Source: Duganella dendranthematis (lineage in GTDB: Bacteria > Pseudomonadota > Gammaproteobacteria > Burkholderiales > Burkholderiaceae_D). From it: 64,000 bases of DNA. The stretch covers positions 6,386,001-6,450,000 of the forward strand of contig NZ_CP051684.1 of NCBI RefSeq assembly GCF_012849375.1, in the 5' to 3' direction. Both the position numbers and the translations under genes were made by a program. The notes under the pieces are model-generated. The model was not told the origin of the DNA. It ran no database searches and worked only from the letters and a program-made list of their open reading frames with translations. Position 1 is the stretch's first letter. Every line of letters begins with the position of its first letter. Positions 44,244-52,852 of this stretch are shown here, piece by piece.

Positions 44244-45029
44244 TCAGGCTCCCTGCGCCGACAACGACGTCACGTTGCGGCCCGCATGATCCGCCTTGGC
44301 TGGCGCGACATCGACGTTTTCAACTTGCGACTCGCCTGCTTCAAGCTGGCGTGAGAGCTGCACTTCCACCAGCCCGACCAGCGTCGACAAGCGGCCGGCA
44401 TAATTATTCAAATCGCCGGATGCGCGGTTGTAGGCCACCACCGCAGGAATCGCCGCCACCAGGCCGAGTGCCGTGGCGAACAAGGCTTCTGCGATGCCCG
44501 GCGCCACCACGGCCAGGCTGGTGTTATTGCTGGCGGCGATGCCCTGGAAGGCGTTCATGATGCCCCACACGGTACCGAACAAGCCGACGAACGGCGCCAC
44601 CGAACCAACGGTGGCCAGCACCGACAGGCCACGCTGCAACTGTTCCACTTCTACATTGCTGGAGATCTGGCCGACACGGTTGATTCGCTCTTTCAGACTG
44701 TCGCGGCCAGACTCGGTCTGGTGCAGGTGTTGGCGGTGCGTGATCTGCCATTCGTCGACAATGGCGTGATAGATGCGGGCGAACGGATCTTGCGCATGCT
44801 GCTTCAGCTCCTGCGCCAGCCGGCCGAGCGCGCGCTGTCCGGCCACTGCCGCAGTCCAGTTGATGGCGTTGCGACGCAGCCTGGCAAAGCGAATCAGCTT
44901 GTCGATGATGACGCCCCAGCTGACCAGCGAGGCAAGCGTCAGCAGTATGAGGATGGATTTGACGATCACGTCGGCCTGCTCGAATAACTCCAGCGGCGTC
45001 AGATGGGCGGCGACTTGGGTAGCAGTCAT
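44244..45029 (-). CDS. exbB: ExbB/MotA/TolQ proton-channel protein
   Basis: A 261-residue inner-membrane protein with three membrane helices (about 22-45, 145-168, 185-208). The signature region LSVLATVGSVAPFVGLFGTVWGIMNAFQGIA, followed by GIAEALFATALGLVAAIPAVVAYN, is classic ExbB/TolQ. It forms the pentameric channel around ExbD. A family member dedicated to this operon suggests that the receptor system is made together with its energy supply. It starts 12 bp after tonB. Confidence 0.93.
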   Translation of the reverse strand: MTATQVAAHLTPLELFEQADVIVKSILILLTLASLVSWGVIIDKLIRFARLRRNAINWTAAVAGQRALGRLAQELKQHAQDPFARIYHAIVDEWQITHRQHLHQTESGRDSLKERINRVGQISSNVEVEQLQRGLSVLATVGSVAPFVGLFGTVWGIMNAFQGIAASNNTSLAVVAPGIAEALFATALGLVAAIPAVVAYNRASGDLNNYAGRLSTLVGLVEVQLSRQLEAGESQVENVDVAPAKADHAGRNVTSLSAQGA

Positions 45030-45041
45030 GGCGGTTCCTTG

Positions 45042-45857
45042 TTAGTTAATTTTAAAGACGATGTTCCCGGCCAGCAGATAGCTGCTGCCGCCCAGGTCGG
45101 GCAAGCGCGGGAAAGGTGCGGCGCGGCGTATGGCGTCGCGCGCCGCTTCGTCCAGCGCTTCCACGCCGGACGACTGAATATCGAAGGACACCAGTGAACC
45201 ATCAGGATTGAGCGTCAGGCGGTAGCCGACTTTGCCCTGCTGGCGGCGCATCTTCGCTTCGCGCGGATAGTCTGCGTTGCGGTTGATGCGGGCGTAGACT
45301 TGGTTGACGTAGTCGGTCGGTATGCCTTCGGTGCTGATCTGCTTAGGCGCGGCAGCAGCTGGTGGCACAGGCTGCGCGGGTACCGGCGCCGGCTGCGGTG
45401 GCGTTACCGGGCCGGGAGGCACGGCGTGCACTGGCGGCGCCGGTGGCGTGTAAGTCTCCGCCTGCGCGGCGGAGGCCTCGACGGTTTTCGGCGCCGGAAG
45501 CGGTGGTGCGGCTGGTTTAGGCGGCGCCAGGGCGACCGGCTTGTCCTTTACCGGCTCCGGCTTCGGCGGCGTAATCTGCTTCGGCTCCGGCGCAATGCGG
45601 ATCAGCTCTATCACCGGCGGCGTCACCGGCGGCTTGACAATGCCGCTGGACCAGCTCCACACCGCCAACAAGGCAGCGCCGTGGATCGCCACCGTAGCGA
45701 CGGCGCCCGGCCGCCGCAGCCAGTTCTGGCCACTGCCTGACTCCAGATAAGAGTGCGCGTGGCCGGCGCTCGGCAAAACGATGGCGGCAGCGTAGCCCGC
45801 AGCCGGCGGTTCGCCGGTGGCGTAATTGTCCTGTAACGATAGGGTGGCGCTGGTCAT
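45042..45857 (-). CDS. tonB: TonB energy transducer
   Basis: A 271-residue TonB. A cytoplasmic N-terminal stretch of about 50 residues precedes the membrane helix (AVATVAIHGAALLAVWSW, with the conserved Ser/His type residues). A proline-rich periplasmic spacer (PKPEPVKDKPVALAPPKP onward, about 75-175) leads to the C-terminal domain with NRNADYPREAKMRRQQGKVGYRLTLNPDG, the YP motif being diagnostic. ATG 45857 has AGGAG 7 bases upstream; the longer open frame is antisense read-through of the aldolase gene. It is 13 bp after the aldolase gene. Confidence 0.93.
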   Translation of the reverse strand: MTSATLSLQDNYATGEPPAAGYAAAIVLPSAGHAHSYLESGSGQNWLRRPGAVATVAIHGAALLAVWSWSSGIVKPPVTPPVIELIRIAPEPKQITPPKPEPVKDKPVALAPPKPAAPPLPAPKTVEASAAQAETYTPPAPPVHAVPPGPVTPPQPAPVPAQPVPPAAAAPKQISTEGIPTDYVNQVYARINRNADYPREAKMRRQQGKVGYRLTLNPDGSLVSFDIQSSGVEALDEAARDAIRRAAPFPRLPDLGGSSYLLAGNIVFKIN

Positions 45858-45870
45858 GATGGCTCTCCTG

Positions 45871-46740
45871 TCAGTCGAACAAATCCGGCTCTTCGCGCGT
45901 GATGACGTCCCACAGCGGCTGGAAGCTGAACCAGCCACCGGCCTCAGACCCCATCTGCTTGGACGTATGCAGCGCCACGTCATGCGGAATTGGCTTGGTC
46001 GGTCCTGCGGCTTCCGACAGCAACTGCGCCTGCGCCGCGTTTTCAAACGCGATGTAGCGCCATACTGCCGACTCCACCGACGCACCCACCGTCAGCAGGC
46101 CGTGGTTTTGCAGGATCACCGCCTTGCGCTGGCCCAGCGTTTCGGCAATGCATTCGCCTTCGCTGGAATCCAGCACCACGCCGCTGAAGTCCTGGAAGAT
46201 CGAATGGTCTTCGTAGAACGCGCAGGAATCCTGCGTCAGCGGATCGAGCAAGCGGCCCTGCGCAGCAAACGCCTTGCCATACAATCCATGCGAATGCGCC
46301 GCCGCGATCACGTCCGGCCGCGCCTTGTGCAGCTCCGAGTGGATCGCAAAGGCTGCGCGGTTCAACAGGCCATCGCCCTCCACTACCTTGCCTTCGTGGC
46401 TGACCAGCAGCAGGTCCGACACCCGCACATGGCCGAAGTAGACGCCGGCCGGATTGACCCAGAAGTGGTCCGGGAATTCCGGATCGCGCGCCGTGATGTG
46501 GCCCGCGCCGCCCATGTCGAAGCCATAGCGCGCGAATAAGCGGAACGACACCGCCAGCCGTTCCTTGCGGTGCTGGCGCTGCGCCTCGAAACCTTCCGGC
46601 TCCGGCGGCTGGGCAAAAATGATATTGCCCTTCTCGTCGCGTGGCGCGCTGTAGATGGACGGCCGCGGATACTGCTTGCCGACCGTGCGCAGATGGGGGC
46701 GCGCCAGCGGCGCGGAATACAGTGGTGCAGAGCTGCTCAT
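45871..46740 (-). CDS. Class II aldolase/adducin family protein
   Basis: A 289-residue zinc enzyme related to fuculose-phosphate aldolase. Metal histidines appear in AAAHSHGLYGKAF and QNHGLLTVGASVESAVW, and the substrate loop in GGAGHITARDPEFPDHFWVNP. A further 40-residue N-terminal extension is unusual. Such proteins split or decarboxylate short hydroxy acids or phosphosugars. In the sulfonate operon, next to a 2-hydroxyacid dehydrogenase, it may process the carbon fragment left after desulfonation; this is inference. 15 bp separate it from the dehydrogenase gene. Confidence 0.88.
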   Translation of the reverse strand: MSSSAPLYSAPLARPHLRTVGKQYPRPSIYSAPRDEKGNIIFAQPPEPEGFEAQRQHRKERLAVSFRLFARYGFDMGGAGHITARDPEFPDHFWVNPAGVYFGHVRVSDLLLVSHEGKVVEGDGLLNRAAFAIHSELHKARPDVIAAAHSHGLYGKAFAAQGRLLDPLTQDSCAFYEDHSIFQDFSGVVLDSSEGECIAETLGQRKAVILQNHGLLTVGASVESAVWRYIAFENAAQAQLLSEAAGPTKPIPHDVALHTSKQMGSEAGGWFSFQPLWDVITREEPDLFD

Positions 46741-46755
46741 TGGGGAATCCTCATG

Positions 46756-47712
46756 TCAGTAGCCGCGCGCGGTATCCACCACGTCGGTCAATGGTTGCCC
46801 GCTGCGGAAGCGGTCCAGGTTCAGCACAAACTTGTCGATCAGTGCGGGCACGATCTGGTCGGTGCTGGGCGAAATGTGCGGCGACAGGCGCACGCGCGGA
46901 TGGCCGTAGAACGCGTGGCCGGCCGGCAGCGGCTCCGGATCAGTTACATCCAGCGTTGCCAGCGCGATGCGTCCCTCGTTCAGCGCATCGAGCAAGGCCT
47001 GGTGATCGACCAGGTTGCCGCGCGCGATATTGATCAGGTGAAGATTCGGCCGGGCATGCGTCAGCGAGGCGCGGCTGATCGCGTGGTGCGTGTCCGCAGT
47101 CGATGGCGCAGCCAGCACCAGATGGTCCGAACGCTGCACCAGGTCCTCCAGCGATTCCACGCGCTCCACGCCGGCCACCTCAAACGGCGCATCGGAGCGG
47201 CGCAACGCCACCACCTTGATGCCCAACACCAGCGCGCGTTGCGCCAGCGCCTGGCCGATGGAGCCAAAGCCGTACAGGCCAAGCGTGGTGCCCTGCACCA
47301 GCCCAAGCTGGATGCGGCGCCAGTCGTTGGACTGCTCCAGCCAGATTTCCGGAATGCGCTTGGCGGCAGTGAAGATCGCCGCCAGCACGTATTCGGCGAT
47401 GGCGATCGACGCCGTGCCGCGCGCCGACGTCACCACCGGGCCGTTGAACAGCCAGTTCGGGTAGTAGTCGATGCCGACGGAGGCCAGCTGCACCCACTGC
47501 ACGTCGCTCCAGCCTTGCGGCGCCGGCACCTCCAGCAAGGACTGGCCTTTTGGCGCAGGCAAGGCAAACAGCACGTCCGCACCCGGCGGCAATGCGGTCA
47601 GCGGACCGGGCGCCACATCGCGCACCGCAAGGCCGGTACGCTGGGCCAGCAGCGCGTTGACCTTGGGGTCGAACTGGCTGGCTACGATCAAATCATTCTT
47701 CACTGCGCTCAT
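46756..47712 (-). CDS. D-2-hydroxyacid dehydrogenase (NAD-dependent)
   Basis: A 318-residue enzyme of the D-isomer-specific 2-hydroxyacid dehydrogenase family. The nucleotide fold has LYGFGSIGQA (GxGxxG, about 142-149); catalytic Arg is in NIARGNLVD, Glu in DVTDPEPLP, and His in RLSPHISPS. The order of the three residues is canonical. It would interconvert a 2-oxo acid and a D-2-hydroxy acid, perhaps one carrying a sulfonate. Located 25 bp after ssuD and 15 bp before the aldolase gene. Confidence 0.9.
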   Translation of the reverse strand: MSAVKNDLIVASQFDPKVNALLAQRTGLAVRDVAPGPLTALPPGADVLFALPAPKGQSLLEVPAPQGWSDVQWVQLASVGIDYYPNWLFNGPVVTSARGTASIAIAEYVLAAIFTAAKRIPEIWLEQSNDWRRIQLGLVQGTTLGLYGFGSIGQALAQRALVLGIKVVALRRSDAPFEVAGVERVESLEDLVQRSDHLVLAAPSTADTHHAISRASLTHARPNLHLINIARGNLVDHQALLDALNEGRIALATLDVTDPEPLPAGHAFYGHPRVRLSPHISPSTDQIVPALIDKFVLNLDRFRSGQPLTDVVDTARGY

Positions 47713-47737
47713 CGCCGTGCTCCGTTATGTTGCGTCG

Positions 47738-48841
47738 TTAAGCTGCCAGGCGCTGGTCCTGCGCTTCGCGTTCGGCGATGACCGCGCGTACCAGCGGGAT
47801 CAGTTCCCGGCCGTATTGCAGCGCGTCCTGGATCGGATCGAAGCCGCGGATCAGGAAGGTGGTCACGCCGATCTCCCAGTATTTGACCAGCGCATCGCGC
47901 ACCTGCTCCGGCGTGCCGACCAGGCCAGTCGAGTTACCGGATGCCTTGGTCAGCGCGGCGATGCCGGTCCACAGGCGCTCGTCCACCACCTTGCCTTGTG
48001 CAGCCGTCTCCAGCAGGCGCTTGGAGCCGGCGTTCTGCGGGTCTTGCGGGCGCTTGTTAAAGTGGACGTTCTGTTTCACCCGTTCGGTGGCGGTGGCGAG
48101 AATCGCGTCGGCCTTGGCCCATGCCTTCTCTTCAGTCTCCGCCAGCACTGGACGCAGCGACAGGCTGAAACGGATCTTGTCGGCGCGGCCATGCTTGGCG
48201 GCTGCGGCGCGCACGCGAGCGATGGTGTCGGCCACCTGCGCCAGCGATTCACCCCACAGCGCGTAGACGTCGGCGTGTTTGCCGGCTACTTCAATCGCGG
48301 CGTCGGACGAGCCGCCGAAATACACCGGTACATGCTGGTCGCGCACCGGACGCACGCCGGCGTTCTGGCCTTTGAAGTGGTACAGCGGGCCGTCGTGGTC
48401 GAACGGACCGTCGGAGGTCCAGGTCTTCTTCACCACGTCCAGGTATTCGTCGGTACGCTGGTAGCGCTGGTCGTGGTCGAGGAAGTCGCCGTCGCGCTGC
48501 TGCTCGGTGTCGTCTCCGCCGCTGATGACGTGGACTGCCAGGCGGCCGTCGCTGAAGTGATCCAGCGTGGCGAACTGGCGTGCCGCCAGCGTCGGCGACA
48601 CAAAGCCCGGACGATGCGCCAGCAGGATGCCCAGCTTGTCGGTCTGCGAAGCGATATAGGACGCGACCTGGAAGCCGTCCACCGAGGCGCTGCTGTGCGC
48701 CACCAGCACGCGGTCGAAGCCCGCATATTCGTGCGCGCGCGCTACCGCGCCGAGAAAGCTCTTGTTGACGACCGGGCCTTGCGGCAGAACGGTTTCCGAG
48801 GTTTCCTGGGTGGCGCTAAAGCCGATAAACTCGATACTCAT
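47738..48841 (-). CDS. ssuD: Alkanesulfonate monooxygenase SsuD (luciferase-like)
   Basis: A 367-residue FMNH2-dependent monooxygenase that splits alkanesulfonates to aldehyde and sulfite in the cytoplasm. SsuD-type features are AHEYAGFDRVLVAHSSASVDGFQVASYIA, LGILLAHRPGFVSPTLAARQFATLDHFSDGRLAVHVISGG, VPVYFGGSSDAAIEVAGKHADVYALWGE and the C-terminal FLIRGFDPIQDALQYGRELIP. No ssuE flavin reductase is present in the window, so reduced flavin must come from elsewhere. It overlaps the upstream flavoprotein gene by 4 bp (ATGA). Confidence 0.92.
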   Translation of the reverse strand: MSIEFIGFSATQETSETVLPQGPVVNKSFLGAVARAHEYAGFDRVLVAHSSASVDGFQVASYIASQTDKLGILLAHRPGFVSPTLAARQFATLDHFSDGRLAVHVISGGDDTEQQRDGDFLDHDQRYQRTDEYLDVVKKTWTSDGPFDHDGPLYHFKGQNAGVRPVRDQHVPVYFGGSSDAAIEVAGKHADVYALWGESLAQVADTIARVRAAAAKHGRADKIRFSLSLRPVLAETEEKAWAKADAILATATERVKQNVHFNKRPQDPQNAGSKRLLETAAQGKVVDERLWTGIAALTKASGNSTGLVGTPEQVRDALVKYWEIGVTTFLIRGFDPIQDALQYGRELIPLVRAVIAEREAQDQRLAA

Positions 48842-50076
48842 GATGCGTCCTTTGCGGTGATGGTTGAAATACCGGCGACGCCGGCGGGGGAAGCTTTTTT
48901 GGCGGCGGCGCGCGCGGCGAAGGCGGCGCGGCCACTGTTAATCAGAATGGTGTCGTTCTGCGGCGTGTGGATGCGGCTGCACAGCACATCACGGTAGTAG
49001 CGTTCCAGCGGATTGGCACGCGACAGGCCGGGATTGCCACTCAGCTCAATCGCCTTTTCCACCACCTGGATCGCCGTATTGGTGACCAGGTATTTGATAC
49101 GAAACGCGTCCGACGGCGGCACCGCGCCGTTGGCGGCGGCGTCCAGAATCACGCGGCTGGAAAACAGCCAGGCGTCCAGCTGGCCCAGTGACTCCTGAAA
49201 GCGCGGCAGGCTGGATAAGGGTGCGCCAAGATTGGCCGGCACGCGCTCTTCCAGCCAGCTGGCCAGCCAGTCGCGCGCATTGCGGGACACCGCGTCGTAG
49301 ATGGCGGCCAGCAGCACCGACATCCAAAGCAGCAGCGATGCATCCAGCTCAGGCGGGGCGCTGGCGGGCGATACGTCCACCGCGTGATCGAGCGGCACCA
49401 GCACATCATCGAACACGACTTCGTGACTGCCGGTGGCGCGCATGCCCAGATGGTCCCAGATTTCGTTGATGGTGATGCCGGGCGTGTCGTGACGTACCAG
49501 CCAGCTGCCTACCAGCGGCTCGGCATCGTCGCTGCGGGCCCACACGGCCAGCCAGGTCAGTCGGGGAATCCCGGTCGAGTAGATCTTGCGACCGCTGATG
49601 CGCCAGCCCTCCGGTGTGCGTCTGGCCAAGGTGCCAGGCAGGCCACCGCGTGCCGGCGTGCCGAGTTCCGGCTCGACGCGCAGCGCGTTGATCAAGGCGC
49701 CGTCACGCAGCGTCTCTTCGGTCACCCGATGCAGCAGGTGCTGCGGCCATTTGGCGCCCCGGCCGGATGCGTGGTGAAGATATTGCATGGTCAGCACCAG
49801 CGCGGTGGATGGTTCGCCACGCGCCACGGCGGCGATCACGCGCGTGGTCTGCGCCAGGTTGGCACCCAGGCCACCCTGCGCGCGCGGCACGGTCAGGCCG
49901 AGCAGGCCCAGTTCGTGCAGGCGATCGAAATTCCGGTGCGGGAAGCTGCCATCACGGTCATGCTGTTCGGCGGTGGCGGCAAATTCGGCGGTCAGCGTGT
50001 CCAGCAGCGCGGCAAATTCCGGGCTGTCCAACTGGTGGCTGTGTTCTGCGATAGGCAAGCGGAGGACGGAGGTCAT
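48838..50076 (-). CDS. Acyl-CoA-dehydrogenase-fold flavoprotein (SfnB/DszC-like)
   Basis: A 412-residue flavoprotein of the acyl-CoA dehydrogenase fold, most like SfnB/DszC-type enzymes of sulfur metabolism, some of which are monooxygenases. Visible features: PHRNFDRLHELGLLGLTVPRAQGGLGAN, RRTPEGWRISGRKIYSTGIP (FAD/flavin-binding beta domain), WDHLGMRATGSHEVVFDDVLVP and the C-terminal NPLERYYRDVLCSRIHTPQND. The start at 50076 lies 4 bp after the ssuB stop; no separate ribosome-binding site is evident, so coupling is likely. The long upstream extension is antisense noise within ssuB. Confidence 0.9.
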   Translation of the reverse strand: MTSVLRLPIAEHSHQLDSPEFAALLDTLTAEFAATAEQHDRDGSFPHRNFDRLHELGLLGLTVPRAQGGLGANLAQTTRVIAAVARGEPSTALVLTMQYLHHASGRGAKWPQHLLHRVTEETLRDGALINALRVEPELGTPARGGLPGTLARRTPEGWRISGRKIYSTGIPRLTWLAVWARSDDAEPLVGSWLVRHDTPGITINEIWDHLGMRATGSHEVVFDDVLVPLDHAVDVSPASAPPELDASLLLWMSVLLAAIYDAVSRNARDWLASWLEERVPANLGAPLSSLPRFQESLGQLDAWLFSSRVILDAAANGAVPPSDAFRIKYLVTNTAIQVVEKAIELSGNPGLSRANPLERYYRDVLCSRIHTPQNDTILINSGRAAFAARAAAKKASPAGVAGISTITAKDAS

Positions 50077-50080
50077 GGTG

Positions 50081-50950
50081 TCAGATCGAGAAGTTACTGA
50101 AGTTGAACGGCGCGATAATTGGCGTCGGCGTCTGTGGTTCCGGCTGCGCTTCGCCCGGCGCTTCGATTTCGACGCCCAGCAATTGCAGCAACTGCGCGCG
50201 CACTTTCTGGAACTGCGGCGCGTCAGCGCTGCGCGGGCGTTGCTGGGTGATGGCGATGTCGGCGGCAATGCGGCCCTTCTCCAGCACCAGCACGCGGTCG
50301 GCCAGCAGCACGGCTTCGTCCACATCGTGCGTCACCAGCAGCACGGACGGGCGATGCTGGCGCCACAGCGAGAGAATTAGCTGGTGCATGCGGATGCGGG
50401 TCAGCGCATCCAGCGCCGCGAAGGGTTCGTCCAGCAGCAGCAACTGCGGTTCGCGCACCAGCGCGCGGGCCAGCGCCACACGCTGCGCTTCGCCGCCGGA
50501 CAGCGTGGATGGCCAGGCGTTTTCGCGGTGCGCCAGCCCCACTTCTTCCAGCGCGGCCAGCGCGCGTTCGCGTGGCTGGTGTATCTTCAGCCCGAGCGTG
50601 ACGTTGCGCCAGGCGCGCTTCCACGGCATCAGGCGCGGCTCCTGGAACACGGCGGCGCGGGCTTGCGGCACATCCAACGTGCCGGAGCTGATGCGGTCCA
50701 GTCCTGCCAGTGCGCGCAGCAGCGTGGTCTTGCCGGAGCCGCTGCGGCCCAGCAGCGCGACGAATTCGCCGGCGCGGATGTCCAGGTCCAGGTCATCCAG
50801 AACGGTGTTGGCGCCAAAGCGCTTGCTCAGCTGGCGCGCCTGCACAGGGCTGCGCGGCAGCGCCGGCGTATCGTGCTGCGCCTCGGCGCCGTCGTTGCGC
50901 GCTTTCAGGCCCAGGCCCGGCAGGTTCAGGGAAATCGTTGGCATGCTCAA
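50081..50950 (-). CDS. ssuB: Sulfonate ABC transporter ATP-binding protein SsuB
   Basis: A 289-residue ABC ATPase. After a 35-residue extension come Walker A GRSGSGKTT (68-76), Q-loop region AAVFQEPRLMPW, signature LSGGEAQRVALARAL and Walker B LLLLDEPFAALD, with the His switch in LLVTHDVDEAVLLADRVLVL. FQEPRLMPW is characteristic of the nitrate/taurine/sulfonate subfamily. It energises SsuC, encoded immediately upstream with a 4-bp overlap. Confidence 0.94.
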   Translation of the reverse strand: MSMPTISLNLPGLGLKARNDGAEAQHDTPALPRSPVQARQLSKRFGANTVLDDLDLDIRAGEFVALLGRSGSGKTTLLRALAGLDRISSGTLDVPQARAAVFQEPRLMPWKRAWRNVTLGLKIHQPRERALAALEEVGLAHRENAWPSTLSGGEAQRVALARALVREPQLLLLDEPFAALDALTRIRMHQLILSLWRQHRPSVLLVTHDVDEAVLLADRVLVLEKGRIAADIAITQQRPRSADAPQFQKVRAQLLQLLGVEIEAPGEAQPEPQTPTPIIAPFNFSNFSI

Positions 50951-51777
50951 TCCTTGATGAAAGTCGGACGCCAGGCCAGCGCGTAGTGTTCGATGCCGCG
51001 CACCAGCAAGTCGGTGGCGAGACCCAGCAGGCTGTAGACGATCAAGCAGACGACGATGACATCGGTGCGCATGAAGTCACGGGCGTTGTTAATCAGGTAG
51101 CCCAGACCCGCCGTGGCGTTAATCTGCTCCACCACCACCAGCGACAGCCAGCTGACGCCCAGCGAGTAGCGCAGGCCAATCAGGAAGGACGGCAAGGCGC
51201 CCGGCAGGATCACATGCACGATCTGCTGCGGGTAGCTCAGGCCAAACAGGCGCGCGGCTTCCACCAGCTTGGAGTCGACACCGCGAATGCCGCTGTACAG
51301 CGACAGGTACATCGGGAACGTGGTGGCATAGGCGATCAGCACGATCTTGGTAAATTCGCCGATGCCGAACCACAGGATGAACAGCGGCACCAGCCCGAGG
51401 AAGGGCACGGTGCGCGCCATCTGCATGCTGGAGTCGACCGCCACTTCGCCCTGGCGCGACAGGCCGGCGATCAGCGCCAGCGCCACGCCCAGCGGCAGCG
51501 ATACGGCCATGCCGATCAGGACACGCTGCAGCGACACCAGCACATTGCTGCCCATTTCACCGGAGGCGATCAACTCCCCCAGCGTGGTAAAAATCTGCGA
51601 TGGCGCGGCCAGAATACGTTCCGGCAGGATGCCGGTGCGCGATGCGGTCTCCCATATCGCCAGCAGCACCAGCGGACCGATGGCGCGGCGAAAAACGGAG
51701 ATCAGGAGATTGTGCTGGATTCGCAGACGGCCCGCAGTTGCTGGTGCGGCGCCGTATGCTAAAGAGGAAACCGACAT
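50947..51777 (-). CDS. ssuC: Sulfonate ABC transporter permease SsuC
   Basis: A 276-residue permease with about six membrane helices and the subfamily EAA loop EAARLFGLSYPQQIVHVILPGALPSFLIGLRYSLGVSW near 160-200. The region LGLVPLFILWFGIGEFTKIVLI is typical of SsuC/TauC. It is the first gene of the 14-gene operon: its start (AAGGGATG 7 bases upstream) lies 49 bp from the conserved 55-bp regulatory element, and a TATACT -10 box is at 51810-51815 on the minus strand. The next gene overlaps by 4 bp. Confidence 0.94.
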   Translation of the reverse strand: MSVSSLAYGAAPATAGRLRIQHNLLISVFRRAIGPLVLLAIWETASRTGILPERILAAPSQIFTTLGELIASGEMGSNVLVSLQRVLIGMAVSLPLGVALALIAGLSRQGEVAVDSSMQMARTVPFLGLVPLFILWFGIGEFTKIVLIAYATTFPMYLSLYSGIRGVDSKLVEAARLFGLSYPQQIVHVILPGALPSFLIGLRYSLGVSWLSLVVVEQINATAGLGYLINNARDFMRTDVIVVCLIVYSLLGLATDLLVRGIEHYALAWRPTFIKD

Positions 51778-51809
51778 ATTTGCATCCCTTTTGTTAGCTG
51801 GTGAAAGCT

Positions 51810-51880
51810 AGTATAGGGAGCAAATGATTATGATTAAACTAATCGTTTCGATTATTGATATATGATTTTCAGGAATAATC
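51810..51880 (-). promoter_or_regulatory. Promoter and regulator-binding element of the sulfonate operon
   Basis: On the minus strand a TATACT -10 (51810-51815) lies 33 bp before the ssuC ATG, with only a weak -35 (TTTAAT) 17 bases further up, as expected for an activator-dependent promoter. Upstream, 51826-51880 is AT-rich and repeats 57469-57523 in 42 of 55 positions without gaps. It contains dyads GATTA-N3-TAATC (51832-51844) and TAATCG-TTT-CGATTA (51840-51854), suited to a LysR tetramer. The adjacent LysR gene is the likely regulator. Confidence 0.65.
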
Positions 51881-51888
51881 TTTGACTG

Positions 51889-52803
51889 TTATCTTGCGAC
51901 AACTTTGAGCGGCGATTCGGCGAACGCATGCTCCACAGCCTGCGCGAAGAAGTCGATCGCATGCTGTACCGGGCCCGGTTGCAAGGGCTGTACCAGCCAG
52001 ATGTCCAGCACCGGCTTGAAGTCCGAGACGTTGACGATATCGAGGTGGGCGCGATGCCGGCTGCGTTCCAGGATAGGACGCGGCATCAACCCCAGACCGA
52101 TACCGCTGGCCGCCAGGCCAAGCTGCAAGTCGGTGCCGAAGGTCTCCAGATTAATCTTGAACGACAGGCCCTGCTCCGCCAGCGCCCGCGCCAGACCGGC
52201 GCGGAAGCCGCAGCCGTCCGGATTGAGCACCCAGCCGGTGCCGAAAATCTCGCGCAGCTTGTAGCTCCGCTTCGGCATCGTGTCCCTCTTGGCTACCACC
52301 ACCAGCTCGATGCGGCCCAGCGCGCGGCCGGACAGGCCGTCCGGCAGCACTTTGGTGGCGGGGAACAGCGCTACCGCCGCGTCGATTTCCGCATTGGCCA
52401 CCCGCTCCACCAGTTGCGAACCCCAGCCGGAAGACACTTCCGTGTGCAGATCCTTGAAGGTGCGGTTCAGCTTTTGCAGGGTATCGAGCAGCACCACGTC
52501 GCCGATGGTCTGGATCACGCCGATGCGGAATACGCCGGTCGGCGCATGATCGACCTGCACCAGGCCGCGCAGGCGATCGACTTCCTGCAGCACCTTGCCT
52601 GCCTGGTCGAACACCTGCCGGCCCATGGCGCTGGGCTTGGGCGGCTTGACGCTGCGGTCCAGCAGTTCTACGCCCAGCGCGTGTTCCAGATTCTGCACGC
52701 GCCGGGTGATGGCGGACTGGGTCAGCCCCAGGGCCTCGGCCGCAGCGCTTACCGACTGGTTGCGCACCACTGCCACGAAGGCGCTGATGTCATCTATTTT
52801 CAT
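51889..52803 (-). CDS. LysR family transcriptional regulator of the sulfonate locus
   Basis: A 304-residue LysR protein. The winged helix-turn-helix is at the N terminus (DISAFVAVVRNQSVSAAAEALGLTQSAITRRVQNLEHALG), followed by a linker helix and a periplasmic-binding-protein-like effector domain (about 90-300). The ATG at 52803 gives a normal LysR start; an in-frame ATG at 52824 would add seven residues, and neither has a clear ribosome-binding site. It lies 111 bp upstream of ssuC on the same strand, with a strong dyad element between. It probably activates sulfonate genes when sulfate-derived signals are low, as CysB/Cbl/SsuR relatives do. Confidence 0.9.
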   Translation of the reverse strand: MKIDDISAFVAVVRNQSVSAAAEALGLTQSAITRRVQNLEHALGVELLDRSVKPPKPSAMGRQVFDQAGKVLQEVDRLRGLVQVDHAPTGVFRIGVIQTIGDVVLLDTLQKLNRTFKDLHTEVSSGWGSQLVERVANAEIDAAVALFPATKVLPDGLSGRALGRIELVVVAKRDTMPKRSYKLREIFGTGWVLNPDGCGFRAGLARALAEQGLSFKINLETFGTDLQLGLAASGIGLGLMPRPILERSRHRAHLDIVNVSDFKPVLDIWLVQPLQPGPVQHAIDFFAQAVEHAFAESPLKVVAR

Positions 52804-52852
52804 GTCATTGTCAAAGTAAGCCATACGAAAATCAGCCGCCATCTTAACAGCA

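Noticed and set aside
48838..50325. Longer version of the SfnB/DszC-like gene reaching back into ssuB
   Set aside because: The extra 83 residues are Arg/Ser-rich and overlap ssuB on the same strand in another frame; the ATG at 50076 directly after the ssuB stop is the natural start.
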